Shown: in pieces, positions 9,338-18,102 of the stretch
Layout: each line of letters starts with the position of its first letter
Numbering within the stretch: position 1 is the stretch's first letter
DNA from: Candidatus Puniceispirillum marinum IMCC1322
GTDB lineage: Bacteria > Pseudomonadota > Alphaproteobacteria > Puniceispirillales > Puniceispirillaceae
DNA: 64,000 nt
Assembly: GCF_000024465.1 (NCBI RefSeq)
Contig: NC_014010.1
Coordinates: 310,001 to 374,000, forward strand
Direction: 5' to 3'
Program-made: the position numbers and the translations under genes
The notes under the pieces: generated by a model
What the model was told of the DNA's origin: nothing
Databases searched by the model: none
What the model saw: the letters and a program-made list of their open reading frames with translations, nothing else

Positions 9338-9792
9338 AATATATGAACCATGACGAACCCTATAGTCACGAATATCTGCAAAATATTCTCGCATCAGTCA
9401 AAACCATAGCCATGGTGGGTGCCAGTCCCGATAAAACCAAATTCAGCTATGGTGTGTTGCGGGTGTTGCATGAAACTGGCTATGACATGATACCCATTAA
9501 TCCACGCCTTGGTCTGGGCGAGATCAGGGGGCTTAAAGTTTATCCAAACCTGGCCGCAATTGACCGGCCAGTTGATATGGTCGAGGTGTTTCGAAAGCCC
9601 GCGGACTTACCTGGGATCGCCGAAGAGGCCATTGCTATTGGTGCTAAGGTATTATGGGGGCAAATCGGCGTCCGCAATGATGAGGCGGCACGGATGGCGG
9701 AAGATGCTGGCATGCAGGTGGTGATGGATCGCTGTCCTAAAATCGAGTTGTTCCGGCCTTTCTGGAAACCCCGTCTTGATCTTGCTATATGA
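9334..9792 (+). CDS. CoA-binding domain protein (YccU-like)
   Basis: A 152-residue single-domain protein overlapping the ferredoxin stop by 4 bp (ATGA). It has a Rossmann-type nucleotide-binding start (TIAMVGASPDKTKFSYGVLRVL) and the block YDMIPINPRLGLGEIRGLKVYP, both characteristic of the CoA_binding_2 (YccU) family, and ends with DRCPKIE. The fold is that of the CoA-binding half of succinyl-CoA synthetase without the catalytic partner. The biochemical role of the family is unclear; here the coupling suggests a link to an acyl-CoA or CoA-persulfide intermediate, which is speculative. Confidence 0.85.
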   Translation: MKYMNHDEPYSHEYLQNILASVKTIAMVGASPDKTKFSYGVLRVLHETGYDMIPINPRLGLGEIRGLKVYPNLAAIDRPVDMVEVFRKPADLPGIAEEAIAIGAKVLWGQIGVRNDEAARMAEDAGMQVVMDRCPKIELFRPFWKPRLDLAI

Positions 9793-9914
9793 TAGTAAGC
9801 GACACTTAAATCTATGTTTCGTCTGTCTGTAGTTGCGGATGCAGTGGGCCAATAATCTGGCCGTTCCCCGATGCGATGAATTGGTTCAAGTCCATAATAA
9901 AAAGGAAATCAAAC

Positions 9915-10304
9915 ATGCCTCAGAACATTAATAAAAGCGTAAAAGACCTTGTAAAAGCGGCCATTTCTGCCGTGCCCACAATTAGTGTCGATGACGCCAT
10001 GGATTTGGTAGGGTCGCCGGATCACGTTTTTGTTGATCTGCGTGACGGGACTGAACAAGCCAAAACTGGAATCATTGAGGGGGCTATTGCATCTTCACGT
10101 GGCATGATGGAATTTCATATTGATCCGGAAAGTCCCGTGCACAAGCCCGAATTTAACCAAGATAAGACCTATGTGTTTTATTGTGCATCTGGGGGGCGAT
10201 CTGCCATGGCAGCGCTTGTAGCCATGGATATGGGGCTCTCGCCTGTTGTGAATCTGGCTGGTGGTGTTGGTGCTTGGAAGAAAGCTGGTGGCGTGTTGTC
10301 ATAA
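9915..10304 (+). CDS. Rhodanese-domain sulfurtransferase
   Basis: A 129-residue single rhodanese domain. The start at 9915 follows AAGGAAA at good spacing; a longer frame to 9876 lacks such a site. The active-site loop is CASGGRSA with the catalytic cysteine at residue 90, preceded by the VFVDLRDGTE strand of CDC25-type rhodaneses. Such proteins take sulfur as a cysteine persulfide from thiosulfate or other sulfane donors. Downstream of methanethiol oxidase, it could handle the released sulfide or persulfide; this is inference from context. Confidence 0.88.
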   Translation: MPQNINKSVKDLVKAAISAVPTISVDDAMDLVGSPDHVFVDLRDGTEQAKTGIIEGAIASSRGMMEFHIDPESPVHKPEFNQDKTYVFYCASGGRSAMAALVAMDMGLSPVVNLAGGVGAWKKAGGVLS

Positions 10305-10391
10305 AACCTCTGGGCCAATGGATTTTAAGTCAGGAAACGGCCTCGGTTTCCAAAACTAAAGGGTGTGAAGCAATGCCTTATTGGAGCTTAT

Positions 10392-12002
10392 ATGATTTAC
10401 GATAATCCTGAGCTAGCACGCGATGCTGCTAATCATGCCGCTTTGTCACCCGTTTCGATCCTTAAACGTGTAGAACGTGTGCATCCAGAACTAACAGCGC
10501 AAATTCATGGGCGCATCCGGCGTAATTGGGGTGAGGTGGCTGAACGTTGTAAGCGGCTTGCTTCGGCCTTGGCCAAGCGTAATATTGGCAAGGGAGATAC
10601 TGTTGCTTTGATTGCCCCGAATATTCCCGAAGCACTTGAGTGTGCACTGGCTATGCCTATGCTGGGTGCTGTTTTGAACGCGAATAATACCAAACTGGAT
10701 GCAGGCACGATTGCCTATATTCTGGAGCATGGTGAAGCTAAAGTTTTGTTCGTCGATACGGAATTTTCAGACGTGGCCGCAAAAGCCGTTGCGCAATCCG
10801 ATCGTGATTTACTTATCATCGATATTGAAGACAGTGAAGGGCCAGGCGGGGATAAGATTGGCGCGCTAACATATGACGCACTTTTGGCCGAAGGCGACCC
10901 GAATTTTCCATATTGTTTGCCAGATGATGAATGGGACGCGCTGGCATTGAACTATACGTCTGGTACCACAGGGCGACCCAAGGGTGTCGTATATTCTCAT
11001 CGTGGTTCGTGGATGAATGCTGTCAATAATGTGGTCACATGGGAAATGCCGCATCACCCTGTGTATCTTTGGACATTACCACTATTTCATTGTAATGGCT
11101 GGTGCTTTCCGTGGACAATCACCCTGCTTGCTGGCACGCATGTATTTTTGAGGGCGCCAAGAGCTGATGCTATCTATGATGCGTTTGTTGATTATAAGGT
11201 CACGCATCTTTGTGGTGCCCCCATTATCATGTCAATGATATTGAGCGCATCAGAAAAGCGGAAGTTTTCGCAAAAGATCAAAATGATGACTGCGGCAGCA
11301 CCACCGCCTGCCAGCGTGATTCAAGGGATAGAGGCGCTGGGCATATCAATTACACATGTCTATGGATTGACTGAGGTCTATGGACCTGCCGTTGTGTGTG
11401 CGGAAAAACCTGTTTGGGCAAGGCTTGCACCTGAGAAGCAGGCTGAATTGAAAGCAAGGCAAGGCGTGGCTTATGAGTTGGAAGAGGATGTGCTGGTCTT
11501 AAATCCTGAAACATCTGTTCCTGTCGCGTGGGATGGTGAAACGTTGGGCGAAGTTGCGTTTCGTGGCAATATTGTCATGAAGGGATATTTGAAGGATCCA
11601 GTGGAAACAGCCAAGGCGTTTAGGGGGGGGTGGTTCTGGTCTGGCGATATAGCCGTGCAGCACGCCGACGGTTATATCGAGATACGTGACCGGTCTAAAG
11701 ATATCATCATTTCGGGAGGCGAGAACATCTCATCCATTGAGGTTGAAAAAGCTCTCTATTCGCATCCAGCCGTGAGCCTTGTTGCGGTGGTGGCGATGCC
11801 TGATGAAAAATGGGGTGAAGTACCTTGTGCTTTTGTCGAGTTGTCAGGTCAAGCATCGGAAGCAGAATTACTTGCGCATGCAAGAGAAGGCCTTGCTGGA
11901 TACCAATGTCCAAAGAAAGTGATCTTTGGCGAATTACCCAAAACCACGACTGGGAAAATCCGCAAAAATGAACTCCGCGACCAGGTTCGCCAAAAGCTTT
12001 GA
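10392..12002 (+). CDS. Acyl-CoA synthetase, AMP-forming (DmdB-like candidate)
   Basis: A 536-residue ANL-superfamily ligase. The ATG at 10392 is preceded by GGAG at 10383. The P-loop-like motif YTSGTTGRPKG is at residues 188-198, followed by the HVYGLTEVYGP block, the hinge DRSKDIIISGGENISS and a C-terminal TTGKIRK with the adenylation lysine. It belongs to the medium-chain/aryl acyl-CoA ligase group that contains DmdB, the 3-methylmercaptopropionate-CoA ligase of the DMSP demethylation pathway. Its place behind methanethiol oxidase supports that reading, but neither DmdC nor DmdD is nearby and substrate specificity cannot be read from sequence, so no gene symbol is given. Confidence 0.85.
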   Translation: MIYDNPELARDAANHAALSPVSILKRVERVHPELTAQIHGRIRRNWGEVAERCKRLASALAKRNIGKGDTVALIAPNIPEALECALAMPMLGAVLNANNTKLDAGTIAYILEHGEAKVLFVDTEFSDVAAKAVAQSDRDLLIIDIEDSEGPGGDKIGALTYDALLAEGDPNFPYCLPDDEWDALALNYTSGTTGRPKGVVYSHRGSWMNAVNNVVTWEMPHHPVYLWTLPLFHCNGWCFPWTITLLAGTHVFLRAPRADAIYDAFVDYKVTHLCGAPIIMSMILSASEKRKFSQKIKMMTAAAPPPASVIQGIEALGISITHVYGLTEVYGPAVVCAEKPVWARLAPEKQAELKARQGVAYELEEDVLVLNPETSVPVAWDGETLGEVAFRGNIVMKGYLKDPVETAKAFRGGWFWSGDIAVQHADGYIEIRDRSKDIIISGGENISSIEVEKALYSHPAVSLVAVVAMPDEKWGEVPCAFVELSGQASEAELLAHAREGLAGYQCPKKVIFGELPKTTTGKIRKNELRDQVRQKL

Positions 12003-12029
12003 TTGCATCAAGAGGCAAACCCTCCTTGG

Positions 12030-12773
12030 TTAAAGACTCCATCCTCCATCGACAATTTGAAACGTGCCTGTGGTGAATTTTGACTCGTCACTGGCAAGGT
12101 GAATAAGAATGCCTGCCACTTCATCGGCGGTTGCAAACCGCCCAATCGGCTGGCGCGCCAGAAACTGAATTTTGGCATCTTCATAATTTCCAGTAGCGCG
12201 CATACGCTCTTCTAAAGATGGCGTCATGATAGTGCCTGGACACAGGGCGTTACATCGAATGCCTTGGCCAACATAATCTGCAGCAACAGCCCGTGTCAGG
12301 CCAAGAATAGCCGCTTTTGTTGACCCATAAAGACAGCGGTTTGGCGCGCCCTTAATCGACGATGCGACTGAGGCCATGTTTATGATCGACCCATCTTGCT
12401 GTTCAAGCATCCCCGGAAGATAAGCCCGAATAAGACGGAATTGCGATCGAACATTCAAGCCAAAGGAAAAATCCCAATCATCTTCGGACATATCCATGAT
12501 GGTTCCGTTATGAACAAAACCAGCGCAATTGAACAAAGTCGTCAAGATGCCTGTTCGTTCAGGCGCTTTGGCAATAGCAACGGGATCCAGAACATCAAGT
12601 TGAAATGTTTCTATTGCATTGTTTTCTCGTGCTAAAGTTTCCAATGTGTTGACATTTATATCAGTCGCAAATACTTGGGCACCTTCGGCGGCCATTGCCA
12701 GAGCAGCCGCGCGTCCCATGCCTTGACCTGCAGCAGTTATCAGAACCTTTTTGCCTAACAATCTATCCATCAC
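12030..12773 (-). CDS. Short-chain dehydrogenase/reductase (SDR)
   Basis: A 247-residue classical SDR. It has the NAD-binding TAAGQGMGRA loop at residues 13-22, an FNCAG motif near 81 and the catalytic YGSTK (Tyr149, Lys153), and ends with the usual DGGWSL. An Asp after the second beta strand (ATDIN, residue 38) predicts NAD rather than NADP. It most resembles the group annotated as 2-keto-3-deoxy-L-fuconate or DHRS6-type hydroxyacid dehydrogenases. It is the last gene of the operon running from the importer at 17.9 kb, so it probably oxidises a hydroxy-intermediate of that pathway. Confidence 0.88.
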   Translation of the reverse strand: MMDRLLGKKVLITAAGQGMGRAAALAMAAEGAQVFATDINVNTLETLARENNAIETFQLDVLDPVAIAKAPERTGILTTLFNCAGFVHNGTIMDMSEDDWDFSFGLNVRSQFRLIRAYLPGMLEQQDGSIINMASVASSIKGAPNRCLYGSTKAAILGLTRAVAADYVGQGIRCNALCPGTIMTPSLEERMRATGNYEDAKIQFLARQPIGRFATADEVAGILIHLASDESKFTTGTFQIVDGGWSL

Positions 12774-12819
12774 AATGACTCCCTAAGAAATATTTAAAAC
12801 AATCCATTACCATGCCAGC

Positions 12820-13698
12820 CTAGTCAGGTTTCAACCGTTTGCTTAGAAATGCGTCTTGCATGCCCGCATTTTCGGCATCCTTATAAATACGTAAAAATAA
12901 CCGTGCAATTGCACCTGCATCAGGGTGATCATCCAATAATGCCGAAATATATTCCATGTCTTTGACAGTGTTACCAATAGTAAAGACATATCCGTCATGC
13001 GAACCAGCAATCGCTTTGGGCGCAATCCGGTCAAGGCTCATCGAATGCCCCGATCCTTTGGATGCAAGGCTATAAAACTTTTCCCAATCAACGCCAAGCT
13101 CATAGGCTGCTTTCATAGCCTCAACAACCAAGGTAGCTGTACCCAATGCCAGAAAATTTGATATGAGTTTAGTTGTTGCGCCCATACCAACATCGCCCAT
13201 ACGTTCTATCTGCGCACAACAAGGCGACAGCAGTTCACTGGCCAACGCAAAATCATCAGCATCACATCCGACAATTGCCCCCAGCATGGCCTCGGCTGCC
13301 TGTTGTTGGCCGCCTGTTAGCGGTGCTTCTACATATCGCAGTTTGACAGAGCGCGCTTGTTCAGCGAGCGTCAATACTGTTGCGGCTTCATTAGTGGTGC
13401 AATCCACAATCATACTGGTAGGCGCGAGGAGGGGAAGAAGATCACTGCACACCGACATAGCTGTTTTCGAATTTGGTAAACATAGAATGATGTGGGAGCA
13501 GTGGCGTGCCATGTCAGCTAACGACAAAGCTTCATGCGCTCCCATAGCAACAAGTTCTTCAATAGGTGCTCGGTTTTTATTGGCTATAATAGAGACCTCA
13601 CGTCCGGCTTTAAGCAGGTTTTGAACCATGCCTTTTCCCATGATGCCAGCACCGATAAAGCCAATCTCAAAGCGATGTGTCATATCAATCGGTTTCAT
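12820..13698 (-). CDS. Beta-hydroxyacid dehydrogenase (3-hydroxyisobutyrate dehydrogenase family)
   Basis: A 292-residue NAD(P)-dependent dehydrogenase. The N-terminal Rossmann motif is GFIGAGIMGKGM (residues 13-24). The substrate-binding strand reads APLTGGQQQA, and the catalytic lysine region is GATTKLISNF, where the family has G-x3-K. Length is normal. It follows the enolase-superfamily gene by 32 bp and precedes the SDR by 46 bp in the same operon. The family includes 3-hydroxyisobutyrate, tartronate semialdehyde and glyoxylate/succinic semialdehyde reductases; which one applies here is not clear. Confidence 0.88.
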   Translation of the reverse strand: MKPIDMTHRFEIGFIGAGIMGKGMVQNLLKAGREVSIIANKNRAPIEELVAMGAHEALSLADMARHCSHIILCLPNSKTAMSVCSDLLPLLAPTSMIVDCTTNEAATVLTLAEQARSVKLRYVEAPLTGGQQQAAEAMLGAIVGCDADDFALASELLSPCCAQIERMGDVGMGATTKLISNFLALGTATLVVEAMKAAYELGVDWEKFYSLASKGSGHSMSLDRIAPKAIAGSHDGYVFTIGNTVKDMEYISALLDDHPDAGAIARLFLRIYKDAENAGMQDAFLSKRLKPD

Positions 13699-13730
13699 AT
13701 GATCAGGACCTATTTCATCGCCTAGACTGA

Positions 13731-14837
13731 CTATTTAAATACCGCAATGGGTGCTCCCAACTTAGCCTTGTCAAGGCTTATACCAAGGCCGGGTTCATCG
13801 CTAGCGGTTAAGGTGCCATTAATTCGCTCAGGCGGATTCTGCGCTACTGATACGGTGACATAACTGTTGAAATCGGTCGATGAGAAGCGGTAATTCTGAT
13901 TGGTCGAATGTGCCAGATGGGCAATCGCCGCGGTGGTTACGTCCCCGCCCCACGAATCTTCAATTGTCATAGGAATGCCAAGTGCGACGCATAAATCCCT
14001 AATCTGGCGTGCCTTGGTCAAGCCGCCAACCTTTGAAATTTTCAAATTGATGGCATCCATTGCTTGATCACCATAAGCGCGCAGGAACATGGCCAGCCCA
14101 TCGATATTTTCATCCAGAATAAATGGTAATGGTGTTAGTCGCCGAATGCTGACGCAATGATCATAGTTAGGGCATGGTTGCTCGATATATATGTCAAGCT
14201 CACGTACTGCATTGACCACACGCCGCGCATCCGTCACTGACCAGCCTGTATTGGCATCAGCTACCAATACCTCATCTGTGGCCATCACATTGCGGGTGGC
14301 AAAACAACGCGCAATATCATCATTAGCATTGCCACCAACCTTTAGCTGGAATTTCGTATAGCCTTCATCTCGGTATTTTTGCACATTGGCGGCCATTTCA
14401 TCAGCAGGTAGTTGGGTAATAGCGCGATATAGGGCAACACTTTCGCCATCACGACCGCCCATCAGATCACAAACCGATTTTCCGGTTTGCTGGCCTAAAA
14501 TATCCCAGCAAGCCATATCAATAGGTGACTTAACATAGGGGTGCCCCAATAAGGCGCGATCCATGATATCGTTAATACGCTGTATCGCGGTGGCATCCTG
14601 ACCAATTAGATGTGGTGCCAGTTCGGCGATGCCAGTGCGGACACCGGGGCCATAAGCGGGTAGATAAAACGGCCCCAGAGGACAGACTTCGCCAACACCC
14701 GTAATGCCCGCATCAGTTTCAAGTTCAATCACTGTTGAGTCAAAGGTTTCGACATATTTACCGTCGGCCCATGAATAGCGGCCTTCTTTGAGTGGTAAGT
14801 CAACCTGATAGACACGAATTTCTTTGATACTAGCCAT
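13731..14837 (-). CDS. Enolase-superfamily enzyme, hydroxyproline(betaine) epimerase/dehydratase type
   Basis: A 368-residue member of the mandelate racemase/muconate lactonizing group. Metal ligands are at Asp194 (VADANTGW), Glu219 (IEQPC) and Asp242 (LDENIDG). The lysine pair is Lys166 (FQLKVGG) and Lys266 (NLKISKVGG); the first lysine of the usual KxK is Gln164. The N-terminal capping domain (GEVCPLGPFYLPAYG) looks like 4-hydroxyproline betaine 2-epimerase (HpbD) and the related cis-3-hydroxy-L-proline dehydratase. Together with the proline-racemase homologues nearby this suggests a hydroxyproline isomer or its betaine as substrate. Epimerase and dehydratase cannot be separated by eye. Confidence 0.75.
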   Translation of the reverse strand: MASIKEIRVYQVDLPLKEGRYSWADGKYVETFDSTVIELETDAGITGVGEVCPLGPFYLPAYGPGVRTGIAELAPHLIGQDATAIQRINDIMDRALLGHPYVKSPIDMACWDILGQQTGKSVCDLMGGRDGESVALYRAITQLPADEMAANVQKYRDEGYTKFQLKVGGNANDDIARCFATRNVMATDEVLVADANTGWSVTDARRVVNAVRELDIYIEQPCPNYDHCVSIRRLTPLPFILDENIDGLAMFLRAYGDQAMDAINLKISKVGGLTKARQIRDLCVALGIPMTIEDSWGGDVTTAAIAHLAHSTNQNYRFSSTDFNSYVTVSVAQNPPERINGTLTASDEPGLGISLDKAKLGAPIAVFK

Positions 14838-14898
14838 TGTTGCAAACTTTCCTAATATGAATTATCCGTCACAAAGGTGATTAGTCGATTATAAATCA

Positions 14899-15621
14899 CT
14901 AAGTGACATTGGACAGAAACCGCTTTGCATGTGCACTTTTTGGGTTTGCAATAACTTGTGATGGTGGGCCAATTTCTTCGATCAGGCCTTCATGCACATA
15001 AGCCACACGATCAGAAACATCGCGTGCAAATCCAATTTCATGTGTAACCACAAGCATAGTCATACCTGCATCACTCAATAACCGCATTGTGTCCAAAACC
15101 TCACCAACCAGTTCTGGATCAAGCGCGGATGTAACCTCGTCAAATAGCATATAGCGTGGTTCCATAGCCAAAGCGCGCGCGATCGCAAGACGTTGTTGCT
15201 GACCACCTGACATCCGGCTTGGATACACATCAAACTTATCGCCTAGACCAACATGCTCTAACTGCGCCTTAGCAATTTCTTCTGACTCAGGTTTGGATTT
15301 GCCAAGTACAATTTTTGGAGCCAAGGCCACATTTTCAAGCGTTGTCAAATGCGGAAAGGCGTTATATTGCTGAAAAACCATTCCAATTTTCTGGCGTAGT
15401 TTATTCATGTCAGTTGATTTTGAATGAACATCAACACCATCGACAAGTATCTGTCCGCTTTGAATGTCCTCAAGCCCATTTATACAATAAAGCAAAGTTG
15501 ATTTGCCTGAACCACTGGCTCCAATGATCGAAATCACCTCGCCTTGCTGAACGGTCAGATCTACGCCTTTCAGAACTTCAAGCTCACCAAAGGATTTTCT
15601 AAGGTTTTTAATTTCAATCAT
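14899..15621 (-). CDS. Polar amino-acid ABC importer, ATP-binding protein
   Basis: A 240-residue ATPase of the GlnQ/HisP type. Walker A is GASGSGKST (residues 34-42), the signature is MSGGQQQRLAIARAL and Walker B is YMLFDEVTSALDPE. The stop codon of the preceding permease overlaps this gene's ATG. It powers the two permeases upstream in the operon. The next gene downstream, 61 bp on, is the enolase-superfamily enzyme, so import and catabolism are co-transcribed. Confidence 0.95.
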   Translation of the reverse strand: MIEIKNLRKSFGELEVLKGVDLTVQQGEVISIIGASGSGKSTLLYCINGLEDIQSGQILVDGVDVHSKSTDMNKLRQKIGMVFQQYNAFPHLTTLENVALAPKIVLGKSKPESEEIAKAQLEHVGLGDKFDVYPSRMSGGQQQRLAIARALAMEPRYMLFDEVTSALDPELVGEVLDTMRLLSDAGMTMLVVTHEIGFARDVSDRVAYVHEGLIEEIGPPSQVIANPKSAHAKRFLSNVT

Positions 15622-16291
15622 ATTGCCACCTCTTTTCTAAGCGGTCGGTGATACGTGCAATTGGATATGACAGCATAAAATAAAAGCCACCAACAACTGC
15701 CAAAATAATAAAAGGTTCCTGTGTCCGGGTAACCAATATTTGTGAAGCGCGAAGTAGTTCGACATAACCAAGCACTGACACTAATGCCGAGTCCTTCAAC
15801 ACACCTAGCGCCACTCCTGTCCAAGCTGGAAGAACCGCACGTAACCCGATCGGAAATACGACGTAACGAATGTCTTGAAAATACGTCATGCCAAGCGAGC
15901 GAGCTGCACGGCGCATCGGCAAGGGGGTTGCTTCTACACCGCTTCGTGCGACCTGCGCGACCAAGGCGGCGGTATAGACTATTAGCACGATTGTACCTGC
16001 CATGAACGGCGATAGTGGCAAACCGATAATCGGAAAAAAATTATAGAACAGAATTAGCTGGATGATGAGTGGCACGCTTCGAAACACATCCAGTATCAGA
16101 TTTAAAATAGCTGTTAAATAGCGATTAAATTCGGCTAGAATCCATCCAAAGATAACGCCAAGTAAACTACCCGAAGATATGGCAATCACCGAAATCATCA
16201 AGGTTCGCATTGCGGCTTCACCCAGAAACAAAAAGTCTGACGCCTTGAAAGCGGTAAAGAATGCGATGGTTGGGGCTGCTGAAGTTTCCAT
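15614..16291 (-). CDS. Polar amino-acid ABC importer, permease
   Basis: A 225-residue HisM/GlnP-type permease with about five membrane helices. The EAA loop is present near GVEATPLPMRRAARSLGMTY, where the cytoplasmic ATPase docks. It overlaps the downstream ATPase gene by 8 bp and follows the other permease gene by 8 bp, as expected for the two-permease class of family-3 importers. Confidence 0.93.
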   Translation of the reverse strand: METSAAPTIAFFTAFKASDFLFLGEAAMRTLMISVIAISSGSLLGVIFGWILAEFNRYLTAILNLILDVFRSVPLIIQLILFYNFFPIIGLPLSPFMAGTIVLIVYTAALVAQVARSGVEATPLPMRRAARSLGMTYFQDIRYVVFPIGLRAVLPAWTGVALGVLKDSALVSVLGYVELLRASQILVTRTQEPFIILAVVGGFYFMLSYPIARITDRLEKRWQYD

Positions 16292-16299
16292 TGGTGCCC

Positions 16300-16959
16300 C
16301 TAATATCTAAATAACCGGCGGCCAATAATCCACGATAAGCCCAAGATAATCTTGACGATCGCGTAATATATAATGGCGGCGGCTAGAAAATATTCAAAAA
16401 TGCGAAATGTCTTAAACGCAAGGAACTGGGTTTCGCCCGATAGTTCGCGGAAGCCGACCAACATGCCCAGAGAACTCATTAATACAGACCATACAAGCTG
16501 ATTTGTCATGGGATGGTAAACGATACGAAAAACCTGTGGAATCGCGATGCGCAAATAGGTTTGTGTAATGGACATGCCTAATGAACGTGCCGCCCGAATT
16601 TGAGTGTTAGGTATGGCGTTAAAGCCACCACGAAAGGTTTCGGCTAGATAACCAGCATTATTGAAGGATAAGCCAAATAGCACGATTAAAAAGGGGCTGA
16701 GATGAATACCCAAAGCACCAAGACCAAAGCCAAAGAAAAACAATTGCAACAAGGCTGGTGTATTTCGGGCAATTTCAATCCAGCCATAGGCAAAAGCGCG
16801 CATGGGACGGTTCCCATACATTTTCATTAAAGCCAAAGCCATGCCAATCAAAATGCCACACAACATGGCTAGCATGGCAACTTCCATAGTTACCAAACCG
16901 GCAGCTATAAGCTGGTCAAGTTTGCGAAAAACGGGTCGCCAATGAAAATTATAATCCAT
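16300..16959 (-). CDS. Polar amino-acid ABC importer, permease
   Basis: A 219-residue permease of the same HisM/GlnP family as the next gene in the operon, with an EAA loop near NAIPNTQIRAARSLGMSI. The first helix follows a short amphipathic start (MDYNFHWRPVFRKL). It is separated from the binding-protein gene upstream by 141 bp that hold a stem-loop, a usual way to keep the binding protein in excess over the membrane parts. Confidence 0.93.
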   Translation of the reverse strand: MDYNFHWRPVFRKLDQLIAAGLVTMEVAMLAMLCGILIGMALALMKMYGNRPMRAFAYGWIEIARNTPALLQLFFFGFGLGALGIHLSPFLIVLFGLSFNNAGYLAETFRGGFNAIPNTQIRAARSLGMSITQTYLRIAIPQVFRIVYHPMTNQLVWSVLMSSLGMLVGFRELSGETQFLAFKTFRIFEYFLAAAIIYYAIVKIILGLSWIIGRRLFRY

Positions 16960-17022
16960 AGAAATGACCGTTGCGTCAAAAGTGATGAGTTAACAAAATG
17001 ATTAATTTACTATAAAGAATAG

Positions 17023-17050
17023 ATTGTTGCCCACCGTGGCAGGCAACAAT
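17023..17050 (-). terminator. Intra-operon stem-loop after the binding-protein gene
   Basis: ATTGTTGCC at 17023-17031 pairs perfectly with GGCAACAAT at 17042-17050, giving a 9-bp stem with a 10-nt loop. It lies between the stop of the binding-protein gene and the first permease gene. The run after it on the transcribed strand (TCTATTCTTTA) is only moderately T-rich, so it is better seen as a partial terminator or mRNA-stabilising hairpin than a strong terminator. Confidence 0.6.
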
Positions 17051-17100
17051 TATTTGGAAATCAGGCTATAATCACATTAGCCATCATTGATCGCATAGAT

Positions 17101-17928
17101 CTAGTACATAACGCCTGGGATGCGTAGCTCAGGTGCTTCACCGCCGACATATTTGCCCCACAGTTCCTGATAACGACCTGACCGCACCTGCTGTGTTACA
17201 AACAGATTAAGATAGTTCAACCAGCCAAAATCTTTGCGCGGGCCAACCACTGATGTGTAATCTGTTGTCCATGGCATTCTCGGGCCAGCGACAATTGTGT
17301 CATATTGATTGGTGATAGGCTTAACAGCAGTGTTTGTTGTGATGCCTGCATCAATCTTGCCTTGGGCAACAGCCAGGAAAACTTCATTTTCGCTTTGGAA
17401 GCCTTGATACAGATTTTCCGTACCCCATTCTTTGGCAATTTTCAAAAACTCAATCTCAGGAACGGTACCAACAGCTGCACCAACACGCTTGCCTTTCATA
17501 TCGGCAAAGCTTGTGATGCCTGACTCTTTTGTCACCACTGCTTGTGCATAATAGATCGCATAAGGAATGGTGAAACCGACTGTCTTGGCACGCTCAAGCG
17601 TATCGGATGTGCCGCCAAAAACCACATCAGCGCGGTTTGATACGATACTTGGCAATCTCTCAGCCCAGGTCAGTGGGATGATTTCGTAATCAACATCCAT
17701 GGCTGTGGCCAAATCTTTACAATACTCGACGTCAAAGCCAGCTGGCTCATTATTGGCATCGCGATATCCAATGGGTGGAAAGTCCAAAACAACACCACAA
17801 CGGACTTTGCCGTTATCAATCACGTCATCTAACTTATCAGCTTGTGCTACTGTTCCAGTTGTCAAAGCCAACGATAAAGCTAGTGATGCACAAACAGCCA
17901 TCTTGTTAATAAAATTCTTGGTTCTCAT
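17101..17928 (-). CDS. Polar amino-acid ABC importer, periplasmic binding protein (family 3)
   Basis: A 275-residue exported protein, starting with a signal peptide that ends near TVAQA-DK (about residue 30). CAGGAGAG precedes the ATG. The mature part has the family-3 signature (VRCGVVLDFPPIGYRDANNEPAGFDVEYCKDLA) and the later GKRVGAAVGT block. It is the first gene of an operon that continues through both permeases, the ATPase and three catabolic enzymes. The ligand is probably the hydroxyproline-like compound metabolised downstream; this is inference from context. Twin GTCGAC sites lie just upstream. Confidence 0.93.
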   Translation of the reverse strand: MRTKNFINKMAVCASLALSLALTTGTVAQADKLDDVIDNGKVRCGVVLDFPPIGYRDANNEPAGFDVEYCKDLATAMDVDYEIIPLTWAERLPSIVSNRADVVFGGTSDTLERAKTVGFTIPYAIYYAQAVVTKESGITSFADMKGKRVGAAVGTVPEIEFLKIAKEWGTENLYQGFQSENEVFLAVAQGKIDAGITTNTAVKPITNQYDTIVAGPRMPWTTDYTSVVGPRKDFGWLNYLNLFVTQQVRSGRYQELWGKYVGGEAPELRIPGVMY

Positions 17929-17978
17929 TTCACTCTCCTGATTAGGTTTTGAGTTTGGACAATTTTTTAAACCGTAGC

Positions 17979-18000
17979 ATGTCGACTTTATGTCGACAAT
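17979..18000. promoter_or_regulatory. Twin GTCGAC operator upstream of the importer operon
   Basis: ATGTCGAC occurs twice in tandem: the GTCGAC cores are at 17981-17986 and 17992-17997, exactly 11 bp apart, or one helical turn. The pair lies about 50-65 bp upstream of the binding-protein start codon. A matching arrangement occurs on the other side of the GntR gene at 18918-18934. Both fit operators of the adjacent GntR regulator; binding is not proven. Confidence 0.6.
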
Positions 18001-18102
18001 CTTTTTGATTTTAAAAATGTGCTGAATAAAAAGCCGCTTCTGCGAGGATGTTAAGAATACTTATGATACGAACGGGACAGGAAACAGGATAAGTAAAAGC
18101 GT

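Noticed and set aside
10333-10351. Hairpin GGAAAC/GTTTCC before the acyl-CoA ligase
   Set aside because: The stem is only 6 bp and has no T-run on the transcribed strand; it may be chance, and the operon seems to continue through it.
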